The notes: generated by a model from the sequence alone, not told the origin. Shown: positions 1 to 7,981, counted from the stretch's first letter. The stretch: 54,902 bases of DNA from a virus (IMGVR_UViG_3300020195_000031:1-54902), one strand, 5' to 3'. Made by a program: numbers and translations.

Positions 1-14
1 TTCGACTGTTTCAT
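1..14 (-). CDS. 5' end of the junction-spanning gene
   Basis: The first four codons (ATG AAA CAG TCG) and two bases of the fifth, read on the minus strand from base 14. This is valid only if base 54902 joins base 1. The ATG shares ATGA with the TGA of the nuclease gene ending at 11. Confidence 0.6.
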
Positions 15-955
15 CGGCAAACTTCTCCGAGCCATTTGTCATTGGTAGAACCGTCTCCTTTCAACGGGTTGCGGTCAAATAATGCCTGACGAGCCTTAGA
101 ATCTTCTTCCGAAAGATCACGGAAAATCCATTCAGATTTCAAAATCGACCACATAGATTCTAGACGCCCCTTTAGTGCAAGCTGATAGCTTTCGCTTACT
201 CTCGTCCGCAGGGATGCAATCCGAATATTTGGAGGTCGATACGAGCCATCACAAGCCAATTGGTCGATACCAATAACGGCCTGCTGCGAACCAATCGTTT
301 CACCTGTCAGCCACAGATAAATAGCAAGCTGATCCGCCCACTCGGTATCAATATCCTCCAAGCAACAACTGATATCAATCATGATACCGGCGTGTTTCAT
401 CAATTGTACCGATTTGTGCATCCCACCACCGGGACGAATCTTAACATATCCTTTCTTCGGCGAAGTATTCCGTGAACCACAATACCCATTCACTTTCCAA
501 TCGTAAATGATTCTAGCACCCGTCTCCGAGATAAAGAATACGTCGGGCTTGCCCAACAACGGAATGCCAATATCCAAGCCAAGAGTGCCTTTGATTTCAA
601 ACTCGAAGCTCGGAAGCCCGACGCCTTTAGACAATTCCATCATCAGGTCAGCCAACGCTCCCGATTCTTGATACACCTTGAAGCAATGCTTCCCGGCAGC
701 GTCAGCAAAATCCCGGTTGTGCGGTTCGACCTGTGCTTCAAAAATCGTATCACGCTCGAAGCGAGGGTCTTTACCGACCAACCGTTCGTACAAGTAGCTC
801 TTGACTTCGGCATCGAACGCCGAACCGACGCTCATTGCATCCGTTTGTGCAAAACGATCCGGCCGTTCGTCGGCTAGATAGATGCGATAGTATTCGTCCC
901 TGTTGTTTTCAAACATCTTGAGACTTGTGGGGCTGATGTGCTTTGGAAATTTCAT
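11..955 (-). CDS. PD-(D/E)XK (RecB/Cas4-like) exonuclease
   Basis: A 314-residue protein. The N-terminus carries the 'ISPTSLKMFENN' entry motif common in RecB/Cas4-type nucleases. The catalytic core is visible as GKPDVFF followed by IIYDWKVNGY (D...D-x-K), and a later 'WADQLAIYLWL' resembles the Q-x(6)-Y motif. Family members resect DNA ends during phage recombination or replication, so an exonuclease role is inferred. The start is ATG with AAGGA eight bases upstream. It overlaps the end of the gene before it by 47 bp, and its stop forms an ATGA overlap with the start of the gene that crosses the map junction. No recombinase partner (RecT/Beta) was recognised nearby. Confidence 0.75.
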   Translation of the reverse strand: MKFPKHISPTSLKMFENNRDEYYRIYLADERPDRFAQTDAMSVGSAFDAEVKSYLYERLVGKDPRFERDTIFEAQVEPHNRDFADAAGKHCFKVYQESGALADLMMELSKGVGLPSFEFEIKGTLGLDIGIPLLGKPDVFFISETGARIIYDWKVNGYCGSRNTSPKKGYVKIRPGGGMHKSVQLMKHAGIMIDISCCLEDIDTEWADQLAIYLWLTGETIGSQQAVIGIDQLACDGSYRPPNIRIASLRTRVSESYQLALKGRLESMWSILKSEWIFRDLSEEDSKARQALFDRNPLKGDGSTNDKWLGEVCR

Positions 956-1217
956 TACATTCCTTTAGGAAATTGATTTGCAAATCACGGCGACGAACCA
1001 TAAATGCTTGTAGCCGTATTTCTGGAGCTTGAAAACCATCCCAAGGGCCAAGCAAGGGAATGAATCGAGGATCATTTCCCGGAAGGTACGGCCACGCTAC
1101 TTCCTTGGACATGGCCGATAGGTCGCGTTGTGCTTGAATAGCCATCCGTGCCTGTTCGACGAGAGCATTGAGGCGACGAATCTCTGTGATTAGTTCGATT
1201 TCTTCGAGGTCGATCAT
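909..1217 (-). CDS. Uncharacterised 102-aa protein
   Basis: A charged, mainly helical protein starting MIDLEEIELITEIRR, with a central proline/tryptophan segment (WPYLPGNDPRFIPLLGPW). No family is recognised. It lies between the zinc-ribbon protein (4-bp overlap) and the PD-(D/E)XK nuclease (47-bp overlap), so it is translated within the same operon as the ligase and nuclease. A role in DNA metabolism is suggested only by position. Confidence 0.6.
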   Translation of the reverse strand: MIDLEEIELITEIRRLNALVEQARMAIQAQRDLSAMSKEVAWPYLPGNDPRFIPLLGPWDGFQAPEIRLQAFMVRRRDLQINFLKECNEISKAHQPHKSQDV

Positions 1218-1507
1218 TTATCACCTACTTCCGGTTCGTCGTCATACATTTCACGATCCTCAGTACCTTGAATGGGATTGATCTTCTGCCTTTCTTTAAT
1301 GGCATCCCGGTCGATCACCCATTCCCAACGATCCGTCGTCTCCTTGAATAAGGGAAGCCTTTTGACCAGTGGCGTATTACATTGGAAGCAGGTTATCCTT
1401 TTGAGGATTGTTGTTGGAATCACCGTTTGACATTTAGGACATTTGTTCATGCTTTCACATCCAATATAGAAAGGTTCGACGATGCCTGATAGTGCAGGTA
1501 CATTCAT
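1214..1507 (-). CDS. Small zinc-ribbon protein
   Basis: A 97-residue ORF containing CPKC (about residues 23-26) and CFQC (about 40-43), a typical zinc-ribbon pair, followed by an acidic C-terminal half. The start at 1507 forms an ATGA overlap with the stop of the RNase H-like gene. An internal ATG at 1450 has a GGATGTGAAAG upstream and would give a 78-residue protein beginning MNKCPKC, so the start is uncertain. The function is unknown; zinc ribbons of this kind usually bind nucleic acid or protein. Confidence 0.6.
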   Translation of the reverse strand: MNVPALSGIVEPFYIGCESMNKCPKCQTVIPTTILKRITCFQCNTPLVKRLPLFKETTDRWEWVIDRDAIKERQKINPIQGTEDREMYDDEPEVGDK

Positions 1508-2082
1508 ACTCCCGCCGCTTTGTGAGCGGTCTTAGTTTGGGTTCTTGATTTCCAAAGCACGTTATCCACGTTGCATTTTTTCACGGCTGTTTTGTTGTCG
1601 TTGTAGATTACAAAATCGGAGCCAGACATTCCGTACTCGTCAAACATTTGAATTGCTAACCGTATTGCTCGATGTTCAGCTTCATTGATATCTGTTTCAG
1701 GAATGATTCTTGAAACAATATTTATTTGGCCGTCACAGAACAAGAGGACAGCAGCAATTCGTGTTCGCCCATTCTTGGTGCTAGCATCAGTAAAGGCGGT
1801 ATGGGTCGTGACGGGTGACGAGTCAAAACTAGAAATCAACGCCATTGCTGCTTCGAGTTGACCCTTATCAGACTCAACATATTTATACTCTTTGACCTTT
1901 CTAATAAAAGTGGAAAATTTGCAAGAGTCGGAGCAGGCCATGCCATCTAGTTGGTACTTGTACCTCCGAAATCTATCGCACCAAAGATTATGCTTATCTA
2001 CTTTGAGGTGATATTGATTGCAGAGACGAAACCTGTTACCAAACTCTTGACGGAGTAAAGTTATATCATCCGTCGAGAACAT
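1504..2082 (-). CDS. RNase H-like protein
   Basis: 192 residues. The C-terminal half has an RNase H-fold signature: FTDAS on the first strand, an 'INEAEHRAIRLAI' helix with the glutamate, and VIYNDN on the fourth strand. These give the D-E-D acidic set expected of an RNase HI-type nuclease, which could remove RNA primers. The N-terminal half is cysteine-containing and not recognised. The ATG at 2082 follows GGAGGAAGCG, a strong ribosome binding site, and lies within the last codons of the ligase gene. A longer frame to 2124 exists but lacks such a site. The neighbouring ligase and nuclease fit lagging-strand processing. Confidence 0.65.
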   Translation of the reverse strand: MFSTDDITLLRQEFGNRFRLCNQYHLKVDKHNLWCDRFRRYKYQLDGMACSDSCKFSTFIRKVKEYKYVESDKGQLEAAMALISSFDSSPVTTHTAFTDASTKNGRTRIAAVLLFCDGQINIVSRIIPETDINEAEHRAIRLAIQMFDEYGMSGSDFVIYNDNKTAVKKCNVDNVLWKSRTQTKTAHKAAGV

Positions 2083-3121
2083 CACGCTTCCTCCAGTATT
2101 TTGCCTCCTTGGGGATTCCATCATCTGTTAGCTCACGGTACCTGAAAGTCACAAGCGTGCTGCGAGGAAAATGCTTAGCCCACACTGGAGACGGACATTC
2201 TGTATCAGGATTCAGTGCTGCCCACTTATACGCATAGTCAGTTTCAGGATTTGGGCATGTCAATTCGCGCTCAGAATCAGTAAAACCTGATAGCTCAAAA
2301 TACTTACCTTCCCAACGAACCTTCAATGCTCCCATCATACCGAGAAGCTTTGAACCCTTGTCCGTTGCACGACCCGTCGTATAACCGACCACCATTGCTT
2401 CGGCATCATTAAAAGGTTTCATCTTTAACAGGTTATGCGTCCGTTGAGGCAACCAACACGCCGACGGATTGCGGACGATGATACCTTCACCGCCTTGCTC
2501 GACGATACCGTCTAGCAATGCACCTAATCCAGCAAGAGGAACAGAATGTTGCTCATGCAGGACACAAACGTCGTTCCAAAAATCTTTCCTGCTTTGCAGA
2601 ACAGTGTAGATTTCACGAAACGGTTGCATCCGTCCAGCAAACTCTTCATAACCGTCCAAATAGGTCAGCACACCGGCTGGAAACACAATCTTTCGGCCTC
2701 CATTGATTCTAACCTCACCAGCACCCCAAACGACGGTTCGATTCGGAGAATCAATAACACGGTACTCGACACCCTGCCACGCATCATTGCCAAAAGCACT
2801 AACCGTTGAGCGGAGCCGTTGAAAGTTTCCTCGTCCCATGTACAACTCGCCATCCAAAGGAATTGGCGGCAGCTTATCAAGCCACCAATCGGGTGCTCGA
2901 ACGACCTTGGCATACCGTGACCAGAGGCCGGTAGCCTTGACTCGTTCCTTGAGCCTAGAATCTTTCTCAGTATTGGCGTAGGGAACCTCATCAGCCCAAC
3001 GACCTCGCGATACTCCACCGTCCCAATACGCCCTCATACCATCAAGTTTTTCGCTCCACCACCAACCTTTAATATCTTGAGTAGTATATTTTTGAGCCAA
3101 CATTAAAAATTCACGTTTCAT
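2066..3121 (-). CDS. ATP-dependent DNA ligase
   Basis: 351 residues. Nucleotidyltransferase motifs are visible in order: motif I EKLDGMRAYWDGG with the adenylated lysine near residue 25, motif III LDGELYMGRGNFQ, motif IV EGIIVRNP and motif V LLKMKPF. The C-terminal part (about 240-351) fits an OB-fold. It seals nicks during phage DNA replication, like other small viral ligases that use ATP. The start shares ATGA with the stop of the 55-residue ORF upstream. It is downstream of small ORFs and upstream of the RNase H-like gene, forming a primer-removal and sealing pair. Confidence 0.92.
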   Translation of the reverse strand: MKREFLMLAQKYTTQDIKGWWWSEKLDGMRAYWDGGVSRGRWADEVPYANTEKDSRLKERVKATGLWSRYAKVVRAPDWWLDKLPPIPLDGELYMGRGNFQRLRSTVSAFGNDAWQGVEYRVIDSPNRTVVWGAGEVRINGGRKIVFPAGVLTYLDGYEEFAGRMQPFREIYTVLQSRKDFWNDVCVLHEQHSVPLAGLGALLDGIVEQGGEGIIVRNPSACWLPQRTHNLLKMKPFNDAEAMVVGYTTGRATDKGSKLLGMMGALKVRWEGKYFELSGFTDSERELTCPNPETDYAYKWAALNPDTECPSPVWAKHFPRSTLVTFRYRELTDDGIPKEAKYWRKRDVLDG

Positions 3122-3285
3122 ATCCTGCTCCTAAACAAAGTGTTGTCGTAGGTAAAGGCGTCATGAATTTGGTACTCAATAATATCCGAATCCCCTGTTA
3201 AGTCGGACTCTTCCACCTTTTCTACGATCACAATAGCTTCCGGGGTTGCTCTCTCAAGATGAGCAATCAATTCTTTAACGGTCAT
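3118..3285 (-). CDS. Small acidic protein, 55 aa
   Basis: Begins MTVKELIAHLERATPEAIV and is rich in E and D. Both ends are coupled: its ATG overlaps the stop of the zinc-finger gene (ATGA at 3282-3285), and its TGA overlaps the ligase start (ATGA at 3118-3121). The 'TVKELIAHL...P.AIV' opening resembles small phage proteins and is similar in style to the 81-residue protein at 7736-7981. The function is unknown. Confidence 0.65.
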   Translation of the reverse strand: MTVKELIAHLERATPEAIVIVEKVEESDLTGDSDIIEYQIHDAFTYDNTLFRSRI

Positions 3286-3476
3286 AGTAATCGTACTCCT
3301 TTGCGTATTACGCGGTGTCCGATATGAGATGGAAAATCTCTAGGCGAAGTAGGTTGGGTGCATTTTGAGCAGATACGATTGTGCGGGCCATAAGACTCAA
3401 ACATTTTCTCACAGCCACCGAGACAACGCCTAGGTGATGTCGGGAGCTTTTTTGGCCTGTTCCTTGATCGTTTCAT
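3282..3476 (-). CDS. Small zinc-finger protein, 64 aa
   Basis: A basic N-terminus followed by a four-cysteine finger: CLGGC, then FESYGPHNRICSKC. This pattern (C-x3-C...F-S-GPxNRxCxxC) recurs in small phage zinc ribbons. It probably binds nucleic acid, but the target is unknown. It overlaps the gene upstream by 47 bp and the gene downstream by 4 bp. Confidence 0.65.
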   Translation of the reverse strand: MKRSRNRPKKLPTSPRRCLGGCEKMFESYGPHNRICSKCTQPTSPRDFPSHIGHRVIRKGVRLL

Positions 3477-3825
3477 TGGGCTTACTCATGAAGGCGGCTA
3501 ATCTGGCCAATTCAACGTATAAGCCCCCACGAGTAACGCCATCAATATACTCACTAAGAGGCGTAACATCAACGCCACGCTCAGCGTACTCGTGAAGCAG
3601 ATCATCCATGATTTCAGGAACAAAATCTTGCCACGTTTTGGCGAATGCCCGATCTATTTCAGCATCGAAGGCCATTTCACCATTAGGATAATGACCCTTT
3701 AAATAATTTGCACAATGCTCGATTCGCTTGGATTCACCGACTCTGACCAGCATCTTGATTGTATTCAACAGGTGGTCATTAGACATTTCAGCAATATCGA
3801 CTTCTTTTGTTTTCCAATTTGGCAT
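3430..3825 (-). CDS. Uncharacterised 131-aa protein
   Basis: An acidic, mainly helical protein starting MPNWKTKEVDIAEMSN. The ATG at 3825 has AGGATTTTCAA upstream, while a longer frame to 3873 lacks a good site. No domain is recognised. It sits in the run of small genes between the terminator at 4.37 kb and the ligase. Confidence 0.55.
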   Translation of the reverse strand: MPNWKTKEVDIAEMSNDHLLNTIKMLVRVGESKRIEHCANYLKGHYPNGEMAFDAEIDRAFAKTWQDFVPEIMDDLLHEYAERGVDVTPLSEYIDGVTRGGLYVELARLAAFMSKPNETIKEQAKKAPDIT

Positions 3826-3848
3826 TTGAAAATCCTTTGTGCCGGATA

Positions 3849-4088
3849 TCATCCTTCCCAATAGTTGCGACAAACAACCTTCGGCTCCTTGTAGGTAGAA
3901 TCTTTTGCAATCTGCTTACACAGTGTGAGCGTCTTATTTGTCCAATAGGGACGATCCGGACTCGTCTCGTCACCTCCATTATCTTGAGCCATCTTTCGGG
4001 CTGCAAGGGGTGACGGTGCAGCAATAACGAAGCTGACTGCATCGCCATAGCTTGCTCTTTCAATACGTGTCAATAAATATAGTTTCAT
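3849..4088 (-). CDS. Small uncharacterised phage protein, 79 aa
   Basis: Starts MKLYLLTRIERASYGDAV and has an 'AAPSPLAARKMAQDNGGDE' segment, the pattern of a small alpha/beta domain often seen in phage early regions. The ATG at 4088 is preceded by GGAGGCGTGAC, a strong ribosome binding site. It is one base from the gene upstream. The function is unknown. Confidence 0.6.
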   Translation of the reverse strand: MKLYLLTRIERASYGDAVSFVIAAPSPLAARKMAQDNGGDETSPDRPYWTNKTLTLCKQIAKDSTYKEPKVVCRNYWEG

Positions 4089-4089
4089 G

Positions 4090-4356
4090 TCACGCCTCCA
4101 AAAGTAGGTCAAGCTCCGTCGCAAGATACCGAGCCATTTCTCGGTATATTCTGAGAACGTCTTTTCGTTGCGTCGGGCCAGTGGTTAGGTCAATACCCGC
4201 TGCTTTCAGAATCTTTTCATTCTGCGTGTGCCACCATTCAGTATCGGTGGATAATGTATTAGGATGTTGATTCCTTGCAAGTGTTAATGTCATTGCAATA
4301 TGCGACATGAAGCCCGGAGCTTCATTCGCTAGCAATGTTTCATAGGTTGTCAGCAT
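4090..4356 (-). CDS. Uncharacterised 88-aa protein
   Basis: A helical protein starting MLTTYETLLANEAPGFMSH and ending LATELDLLLEA. No family is recognised. It is the first gene after the intrinsic terminator at 4367-4394, so its transcription needs read-through or a promoter not seen here. Confidence 0.55.
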   Translation of the reverse strand: MLTTYETLLANEAPGFMSHIAMTLTLARNQHPNTLSTDTEWWHTQNEKILKAAGIDLTTGPTQRKDVLRIYREMARYLATELDLLLEA

Positions 4357-4366
4357 TTTAGTTCCT

Positions 4367-4394
4367 AAAAAGACGGCGGGTTGAACCCGCCGTC
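4367..4394 (-). terminator. Intrinsic terminator
   Basis: On the minus strand, a perfect 9-bp GC-rich stem (GACGGCGGG / CCCGCCGTC) with loop TTCAA is followed at once by TTTTT. It lies four bases after the stop of the 47-residue membrane protein gene and would end leftward transcripts. Confidence 0.85.
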
Positions 4395-4397
4395 CGG

Positions 4398-4541
4398 TTA
4401 TCGACCGAGGGCAAGGAAGATCGCCGCTGCCAATGCAGACGCTCCTAGCAAGAAATTCTGCATCTCAAATTGCACGTTTGTGATAGTGCAAAGGCCATAC
4501 AGTAGCAGAAAAATCGCTAGAAGGATGATTCCAATTTTCAT
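4398..4541 (-). CDS. Small two-helix membrane protein, 47 aa
   Basis: Starts MKIGIILLAIFLLLYGLC and ends AAAIFLALGR. Two hydrophobic stretches (about residues 3-18 and 31-45) are separated by a short polar turn, so an inner-membrane hairpin is likely. The ATG follows TTGGAGGTTTT, a strong ribosome binding site. It is the last gene before the terminator at 4367. It could be a holin-like or superinfection-related protein, but nothing here decides this. Confidence 0.65.
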   Translation of the reverse strand: MKIGIILLAIFLLLYGLCTITNVQFEMQNFLLGASALAAAIFLALGR

Positions 4542-4567
4542 AAAACCTCCAAGTAATGCTCATGATT

Positions 4568-4864
4568 TTACGCTCCAAGATAGCCGAGAAGAGGCTGCTC
4601 TTTCTTCAAGCGACGCCGAACAGTACGCTTCGTTCCGTCCTTGCCAACCTGAATAGACATTACCGTTTTCGTGACCGCCTTGGCAACGTCACCAATACCA
4701 TCACGGTAATCACGGATTTTGATTCCAGCTTCTTTCAGCACCTTGTAGATAGTGCCGACCGAAAACTCATCGCCTTCGTAGCCTCGCACTGTTTTCTGGA
4801 TATACTTGGCGTGGTAGCCGCACATGCCGAGCAACTCAATACAGTGTCTCGTCGAGTCTAACAT
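4568..4864 (-). CDS. Helix-turn-helix protein, 98 aa
   Basis: Residues about 14-55 (MCGYHAKYIQKTVRGYEGD, then FSVGTIYKVLKEAGIKIRDY) resemble a helix-turn-helix with a recognition helix, as found in terminase small subunits, resolvases and phage regulators. The C-terminal half is basic (KRTVRRRLKKEQ). GGAAAATATC precedes the ATG. It probably binds DNA; whether it regulates the phage or the host is unknown. Confidence 0.6.
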   Translation of the reverse strand: MLDSTRHCIELLGMCGYHAKYIQKTVRGYEGDEFSVGTIYKVLKEAGIKIRDYRDGIGDVAKAVTKTVMSIQVGKDGTKRTVRRRLKKEQPLLGYLGA

Positions 4865-4878
4865 GATATTTTCCTTTT

Positions 4879-5079
4879 TTAAATTGCCACGATCATTTTG
4901 ATTCTACCATCAGGTTGCTGTTCGGTTTTGTTGAGATTAAAGACGCGTTGATCGAGGGACATACAGGTCAGTGCTACTGCTGCAAAACCTTGTTTTGCTT
5001 CTAGCTCTGTCTCAGCACCTTCAACGAATACGTCCCATTTTCTGGATTCTTCGCAATACTCGAAGGTTACTTTGAACAT
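4879..5079 (-). CDS. Uncharacterised 66-aa protein
   Basis: Starts MFKVTFEYCEESRKWDVFVE and contains an 'ETELEAKQGFAAVAL' helix. It has a small alpha/beta pattern and no recognised family. It overlaps the end of the UvrD-like helicase gene by 13 bp. Confidence 0.55.
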   Translation of the reverse strand: MFKVTFEYCEESRKWDVFVEGAETELEAKQGFAAVALTCMSLDQRVFNLNKTEQQPDGRIKMIVAI

Positions 5080-6536
5080 TCATTTACCCAAATTAGGTGT
5101 TCTTGTGCTCGGGTGATGGCCACGTATTTCAGATTTTCTTCCTGCTTCACCTGCCACGGTTTTTTGGCAGACGGGTGTGGCAATAGCTCCGGATGCAGAA
5201 TGTAGACGGTTTTGGCTTCCAATCCTTTCGATTTGTGAACGGTCGCAAAGGTGACGCCGGGTGATGCAGAATCAGAAAAGATGTCGTTGATCTGTTTAAT
5301 GATTCCAGCAACATTATCGGTTCTGGTTCCGAGAGCAATGAGAGTATCGCACTTGTCTCCAATGGCCGCTGCCTCAACATCGCGTCCCATTGATTTGAGG
5401 CGTCCGACATTTGTACGACGAAATTCTTCGACTGCTTCGCTGAATCTGACAAGGTTATCCTCCGGTCTAAGCCCTAACGATTCGATGAAAGCAATCAGGC
5501 CCGTACCAATCTCACGCCCCAACACCTTAGCACGACGACCCTCCCGGATCATCCGTAGACAGTTTTGCACTAACGGGGCGGTCGTTCTGCACAAGGCGTA
5601 GTCGCCATCCATCGGCTTAAAATCTTTCGTTGTCGTCACCGATCCTTCGGGAGCCTTATCAGAAGCTTCGATATGCGGAACGATAGCCTGTGCCGCTTTG
5701 ACGACTTCCTTGGAGCAACGATAACAAATGCTCAAAGGTGCATGGGTAGCCTTTAACGCTACGGCCAGCTTGTCGATAGCATCAACGTCCGCCCCTCTGA
5801 ACCCGTAGATAGCCTGATAGTCATCACCGATAGCAACGATATGTCCGGTGTGATTCACCATCCGGCTAACCAGTTGAATCTGGCAAGGGTTCAAGTCCTG
5901 TGCTTCGTCGATGAATACCCAATCGTACTTTTCGATTGCCATATTGTGCAAAATCGGATAGTAGAGCATGTCATCGAAATCAATCCATGTATGCTCGCTA
6001 ACGCAATGCAGCCACGTTTCTTGCACGAGCGTCCGCCAATCGAAGGCTTTGAGAGCAGGCACTTCAATACCGTGCTTCTCACAAAGCTCGGCGACGAGTC
6101 CAAAATCAACCGTGCGTTCAGTGTACGCTTGAGCCTTGAGCAAACCGATCACCTTGGTAACCGGCATTTTGACTTTGTAATACTCTTTCTTTGATTCTGA
6201 ATTCAATTCCTTGAACCTCATAACGTCCCATTGCAAGATTTTCTGCGTCTTATCCTTGTCGATATTGTACCGACCACGCCAATGATTTCGGACGCAGCCA
6301 AAGCCGAACGAGCTTAGAGTCGAAGCCAGAACATTCTTAGGCACACGACGTTTGAGTTCGTCGGCAATCGTATTCGTGAATGTCCCGAAAAAGACCTTAC
6401 TTGTAGGATCAAGCTGCTCCAGACTCTTGATTGCTGTCGTCGTTTTGCCGGAACCGGCAACCGCTTTCACAATCAAATGACCAGAAGGATTCTTGATCCA
6501 ATCGAAGATAGCCTGTTGATACTTGGAAGGTGTCAT
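5067..6536 (-). CDS. UvrD/PcrA-like superfamily 1A helicase
   Basis: 489 residues. SF1A motifs are clear: a Q-motif region (PSKYQQAIFDWI), Walker A AVAGSGKTT near residue 30, motif II VFIDEAQDLNPCQ, motif III AIGDDYQAIYGFRGAD, a motif V region (VTFATVHKSKGLEA) and motif VI YVAITRAQEHLIW. It should unwind DNA 3' to 5' using ATP in repair or replication. At 489 residues it is shorter than bacterial UvrD (about 720), with reduced accessory subdomains. GGAAC precedes the ATG. The long rightward frames inside it are shadows. Confidence 0.9.
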   Translation of the reverse strand: MTPSKYQQAIFDWIKNPSGHLIVKAVAGSGKTTTAIKSLEQLDPTSKVFFGTFTNTIADELKRRVPKNVLASTLSSFGFGCVRNHWRGRYNIDKDKTQKILQWDVMRFKELNSESKKEYYKVKMPVTKVIGLLKAQAYTERTVDFGLVAELCEKHGIEVPALKAFDWRTLVQETWLHCVSEHTWIDFDDMLYYPILHNMAIEKYDWVFIDEAQDLNPCQIQLVSRMVNHTGHIVAIGDDYQAIYGFRGADVDAIDKLAVALKATHAPLSICYRCSKEVVKAAQAIVPHIEASDKAPEGSVTTTKDFKPMDGDYALCRTTAPLVQNCLRMIREGRRAKVLGREIGTGLIAFIESLGLRPEDNLVRFSEAVEEFRRTNVGRLKSMGRDVEAAAIGDKCDTLIALGTRTDNVAGIIKQINDIFSDSASPGVTFATVHKSKGLEAKTVYILHPELLPHPSAKKPWQVKQEENLKYVAITRAQEHLIWVNECSK

Positions 6537-6578
6537 GTAAGTTCCGATGTTAAAGGTTAATTGATTCTAGAAGCTCGA

Positions 6579-6776
6579 TCACTTCTTCCGTCCGGGAGCG
6601 TCATTCCAAGCGGTAGCACCTGAATATTCAGTTTTTTCCACAATATGGTTATGTAGTTTGCGGACTGATTCTTCGGCTAGAAAGATTGCACTATACGGAA
6701 ATTGATTTCCTTGCTTGTCTTGATAATAGTTACCTTGACACCAGCCATACTTTTTGATAATTTCCGATGGTTTCAT
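6579..6776 (-). CDS. Small uncharacterised protein, 65 aa
   Basis: Starts MKPSEIIKKYGWCQGNYYQD. The 'W-x-Q-G-x-Y-x-x-D' opening resembles the DUF6197 type of small actinobacterial and phage proteins, though it is shorter. The function is unknown. The start at 6776 is favoured because homology-like sequence begins there; an upstream start at 6794 is possible. Confidence 0.5.
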   Translation of the reverse strand: MKPSEIIKKYGWCQGNYYQDKQGNQFPYSAIFLAEESVRKLHNHIVEKTEYSGATAWNDAPGRKK

Positions 6777-6795
6777 ATTAGTACGGCCCAACACT

Positions 6796-6894
6796 TTAGA
6801 CCCTTGAACCGTTCAGGGGTCGATCCAGTATGTACCCTCCTGTCTGGTCTTGAAGAAGAACAATACAGTATGCATCAATACTAAATTTCTTCAT
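6796..6894 (-). CDS. Possible microprotein, 32 aa
   Basis: MKKFSIDAYCIVLLQDQTGG... ending PLNGSRV. The ATG at 6894 has AAGGAAACATTTCA upstream and overlaps the last codons of the gene at 6881-7105. It fills an otherwise empty 100-bp gap. It is short, so coding is not certain. Confidence 0.4.
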   Translation of the reverse strand: MKKFSIDAYCIVLLQDQTGGYILDRPLNGSRV

Positions 6895-7105
6895 TGAAAT
6901 GTTTCCTTGCTGCCTTGCGAGCGTCCTTGAAATCACCAACATATTGTTCGCCTGTGCGTCCCTTTCCTAAAAAGTAGAGTTTGCGTCCAGTAATGCGGTA
7001 ACTGCCTTTCGACGTATGAGCGATGAATCCTCCGACGCCATGCTCATTCCAATCTAGTTTTTCTTTAGCATCAAGATTAAAGTTTTTGAAATCACTTTGT
7101 GGCAT
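6881..7105 (-). CDS. Uncharacterised 74-aa protein
   Basis: Starts MPQSDFKNFNLDAKEKLDW and has a beta-rich core 'GGFIAHTSKGSYRITGRKLYFL', then a helical end (DFKDARKAARKHFNEE). This looks like a small beta-sheet domain capped by a helix. The function is unknown. It overlaps the gene upstream by 14 bp. Confidence 0.55.
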   Translation of the reverse strand: MPQSDFKNFNLDAKEKLDWNEHGVGGFIAHTSKGSYRITGRKLYFLGKGRTGEQYVGDFKDARKAARKHFNEEI

Positions 7106-7583
7106 AGACCTTAGCTCCACGAGGCATACGTGTGAAATTCATTAGACGCTTGAAAGCCTGCTCTGCTTCACCGTCTGTTCGAGCCAGCACCTCACGCTTT
7201 GATGTTACGCCTTTGCTGGCCCACTCGATTGTCCAACCAATGATTGGAAACTCATTAACTTCGTATTCGACGCCAGCAAGCTTGAGACTGATGATAGACT
7301 CAAGATTGATATTTCGATAGCAGGTCTTGGCAATATCTTCACGCTTACTTTCAGGCTGTCCCTGCATATCAGCGTTAAATTTTTGAACGTCGAATACGCA
7401 ACAAAGATTCTTGTCGTCAGGATCGTACTTGGCACCACGACCTGTCACACCCAAACTGACGCCTTTACGACACAGTATGTCACGAACCTCACCCGTCGTC
7501 CGCTTGATGAATTTGACAGAGAATAGTTTGTTCTCGTCATACTCTTTGATCTTCTGTGCTGCTGTATCATTATTGATTTTCAT
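7092..7583 (-). CDS. Uncharacterised 163-aa protein
   Basis: Starts MKINNDTAAQKIKEYDENKL. The N-terminal region 'FSVKFIKRTTGEVRDILCRKG' with a later 'KNLCCVFDV' suggests a small beta-barrel domain seen in phage early proteins. The C-terminal half is mixed alpha/beta. No catalytic motif is visible. The ATG at 7583 was chosen over the frame start at 7604 because the sequence upstream is not protein-like. Confidence 0.55.
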   Translation of the reverse strand: MKINNDTAAQKIKEYDENKLFSVKFIKRTTGEVRDILCRKGVSLGVTGRGAKYDPDDKNLCCVFDVQKFNADMQGQPESKREDIAKTCYRNINLESIISLKLAGVEYEVNEFPIIGWTIEWASKGVTSKREVLARTDGEAEQAFKRLMNFTRMPRGAKVYATK

Positions 7584-7800
7584 TACAAACCTTTCTTGGC
7601 ACACGGGCCACTGTCAAATTCAAATGCCTCAAACTCACGTTCAAGGGGAACCAGACCGTATTGTTTGATTGCTTTTCACTGTAGAGACTACACCACGGCA
7701 ATTTTGTAGCATTCAGAGCAATACGTAAATTTCTTTCATTGTCTGTATGAGCAACAAGGTAATTGCCACCCAGCCCAAAGGTAACGTATAATTTCATCAT
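7570..7800 (-). CDS. Uncharacterised 76-aa protein
   Basis: Starts MMKLYVTFGLGGNYLVAH and ends RVPRKVCNENQ. The beta-rich start resembles the 79-residue protein at 3849-4088 (MKLYLLTR...). It overlaps the C-terminal coding part of the gene at 7736-7981 by 65 bp, in a different frame. One of the two starts or ends may therefore be misplaced. Confidence 0.5.
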   Translation of the reverse strand: MMKLYVTFGLGGNYLVAHTDNERNLRIALNATKLPWCSLYSEKQSNNTVWFPLNVSLRHLNLTVARVPRKVCNENQ

Positions 7801-7981
7801 AGTCCCTATCGTCAAGGATAATTGTAATTGTTTTTTGCAGCAAAAGATTTGTGGCTCGTTTTGTCCTAATAAGAACAGTCGTTGCGACGCGTCCTTTATT
7901 CTTTTCAATCTCGCCAAGAATTATCGAATCGTCGGGCAAATCTTTTATCGCTTCACGAAGCTCGCCGATTGTTAGAGTCAT
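7736..7981 (-). CDS. Small uncharacterised protein, 81 aa
   Basis: Starts MTLTIGELREAIKDLPDDSI, the 'T-ELxxAIxxLPDD' pattern of many small phage proteins, and resembles the opening of the 55-residue protein at 3118-3285. AAGGCG precedes the ATG. It is the first gene after the terminator at 7992-8031. Confidence 0.55.
   Translation of the reverse strand: MTLTIGELREAIKDLPDDSIILGEIEKNKGRVATTVLIRTKRATNLLLQKTITIILDDRDYDEIIRYLWAGWQLPCCSYRQ

Noticed and set aside
1562-1570. Second DnaA-like box (TTATCCACG)
   Set aside because: It is inside a coding region and off consensus at one base; a single isolated match is expected by chance.
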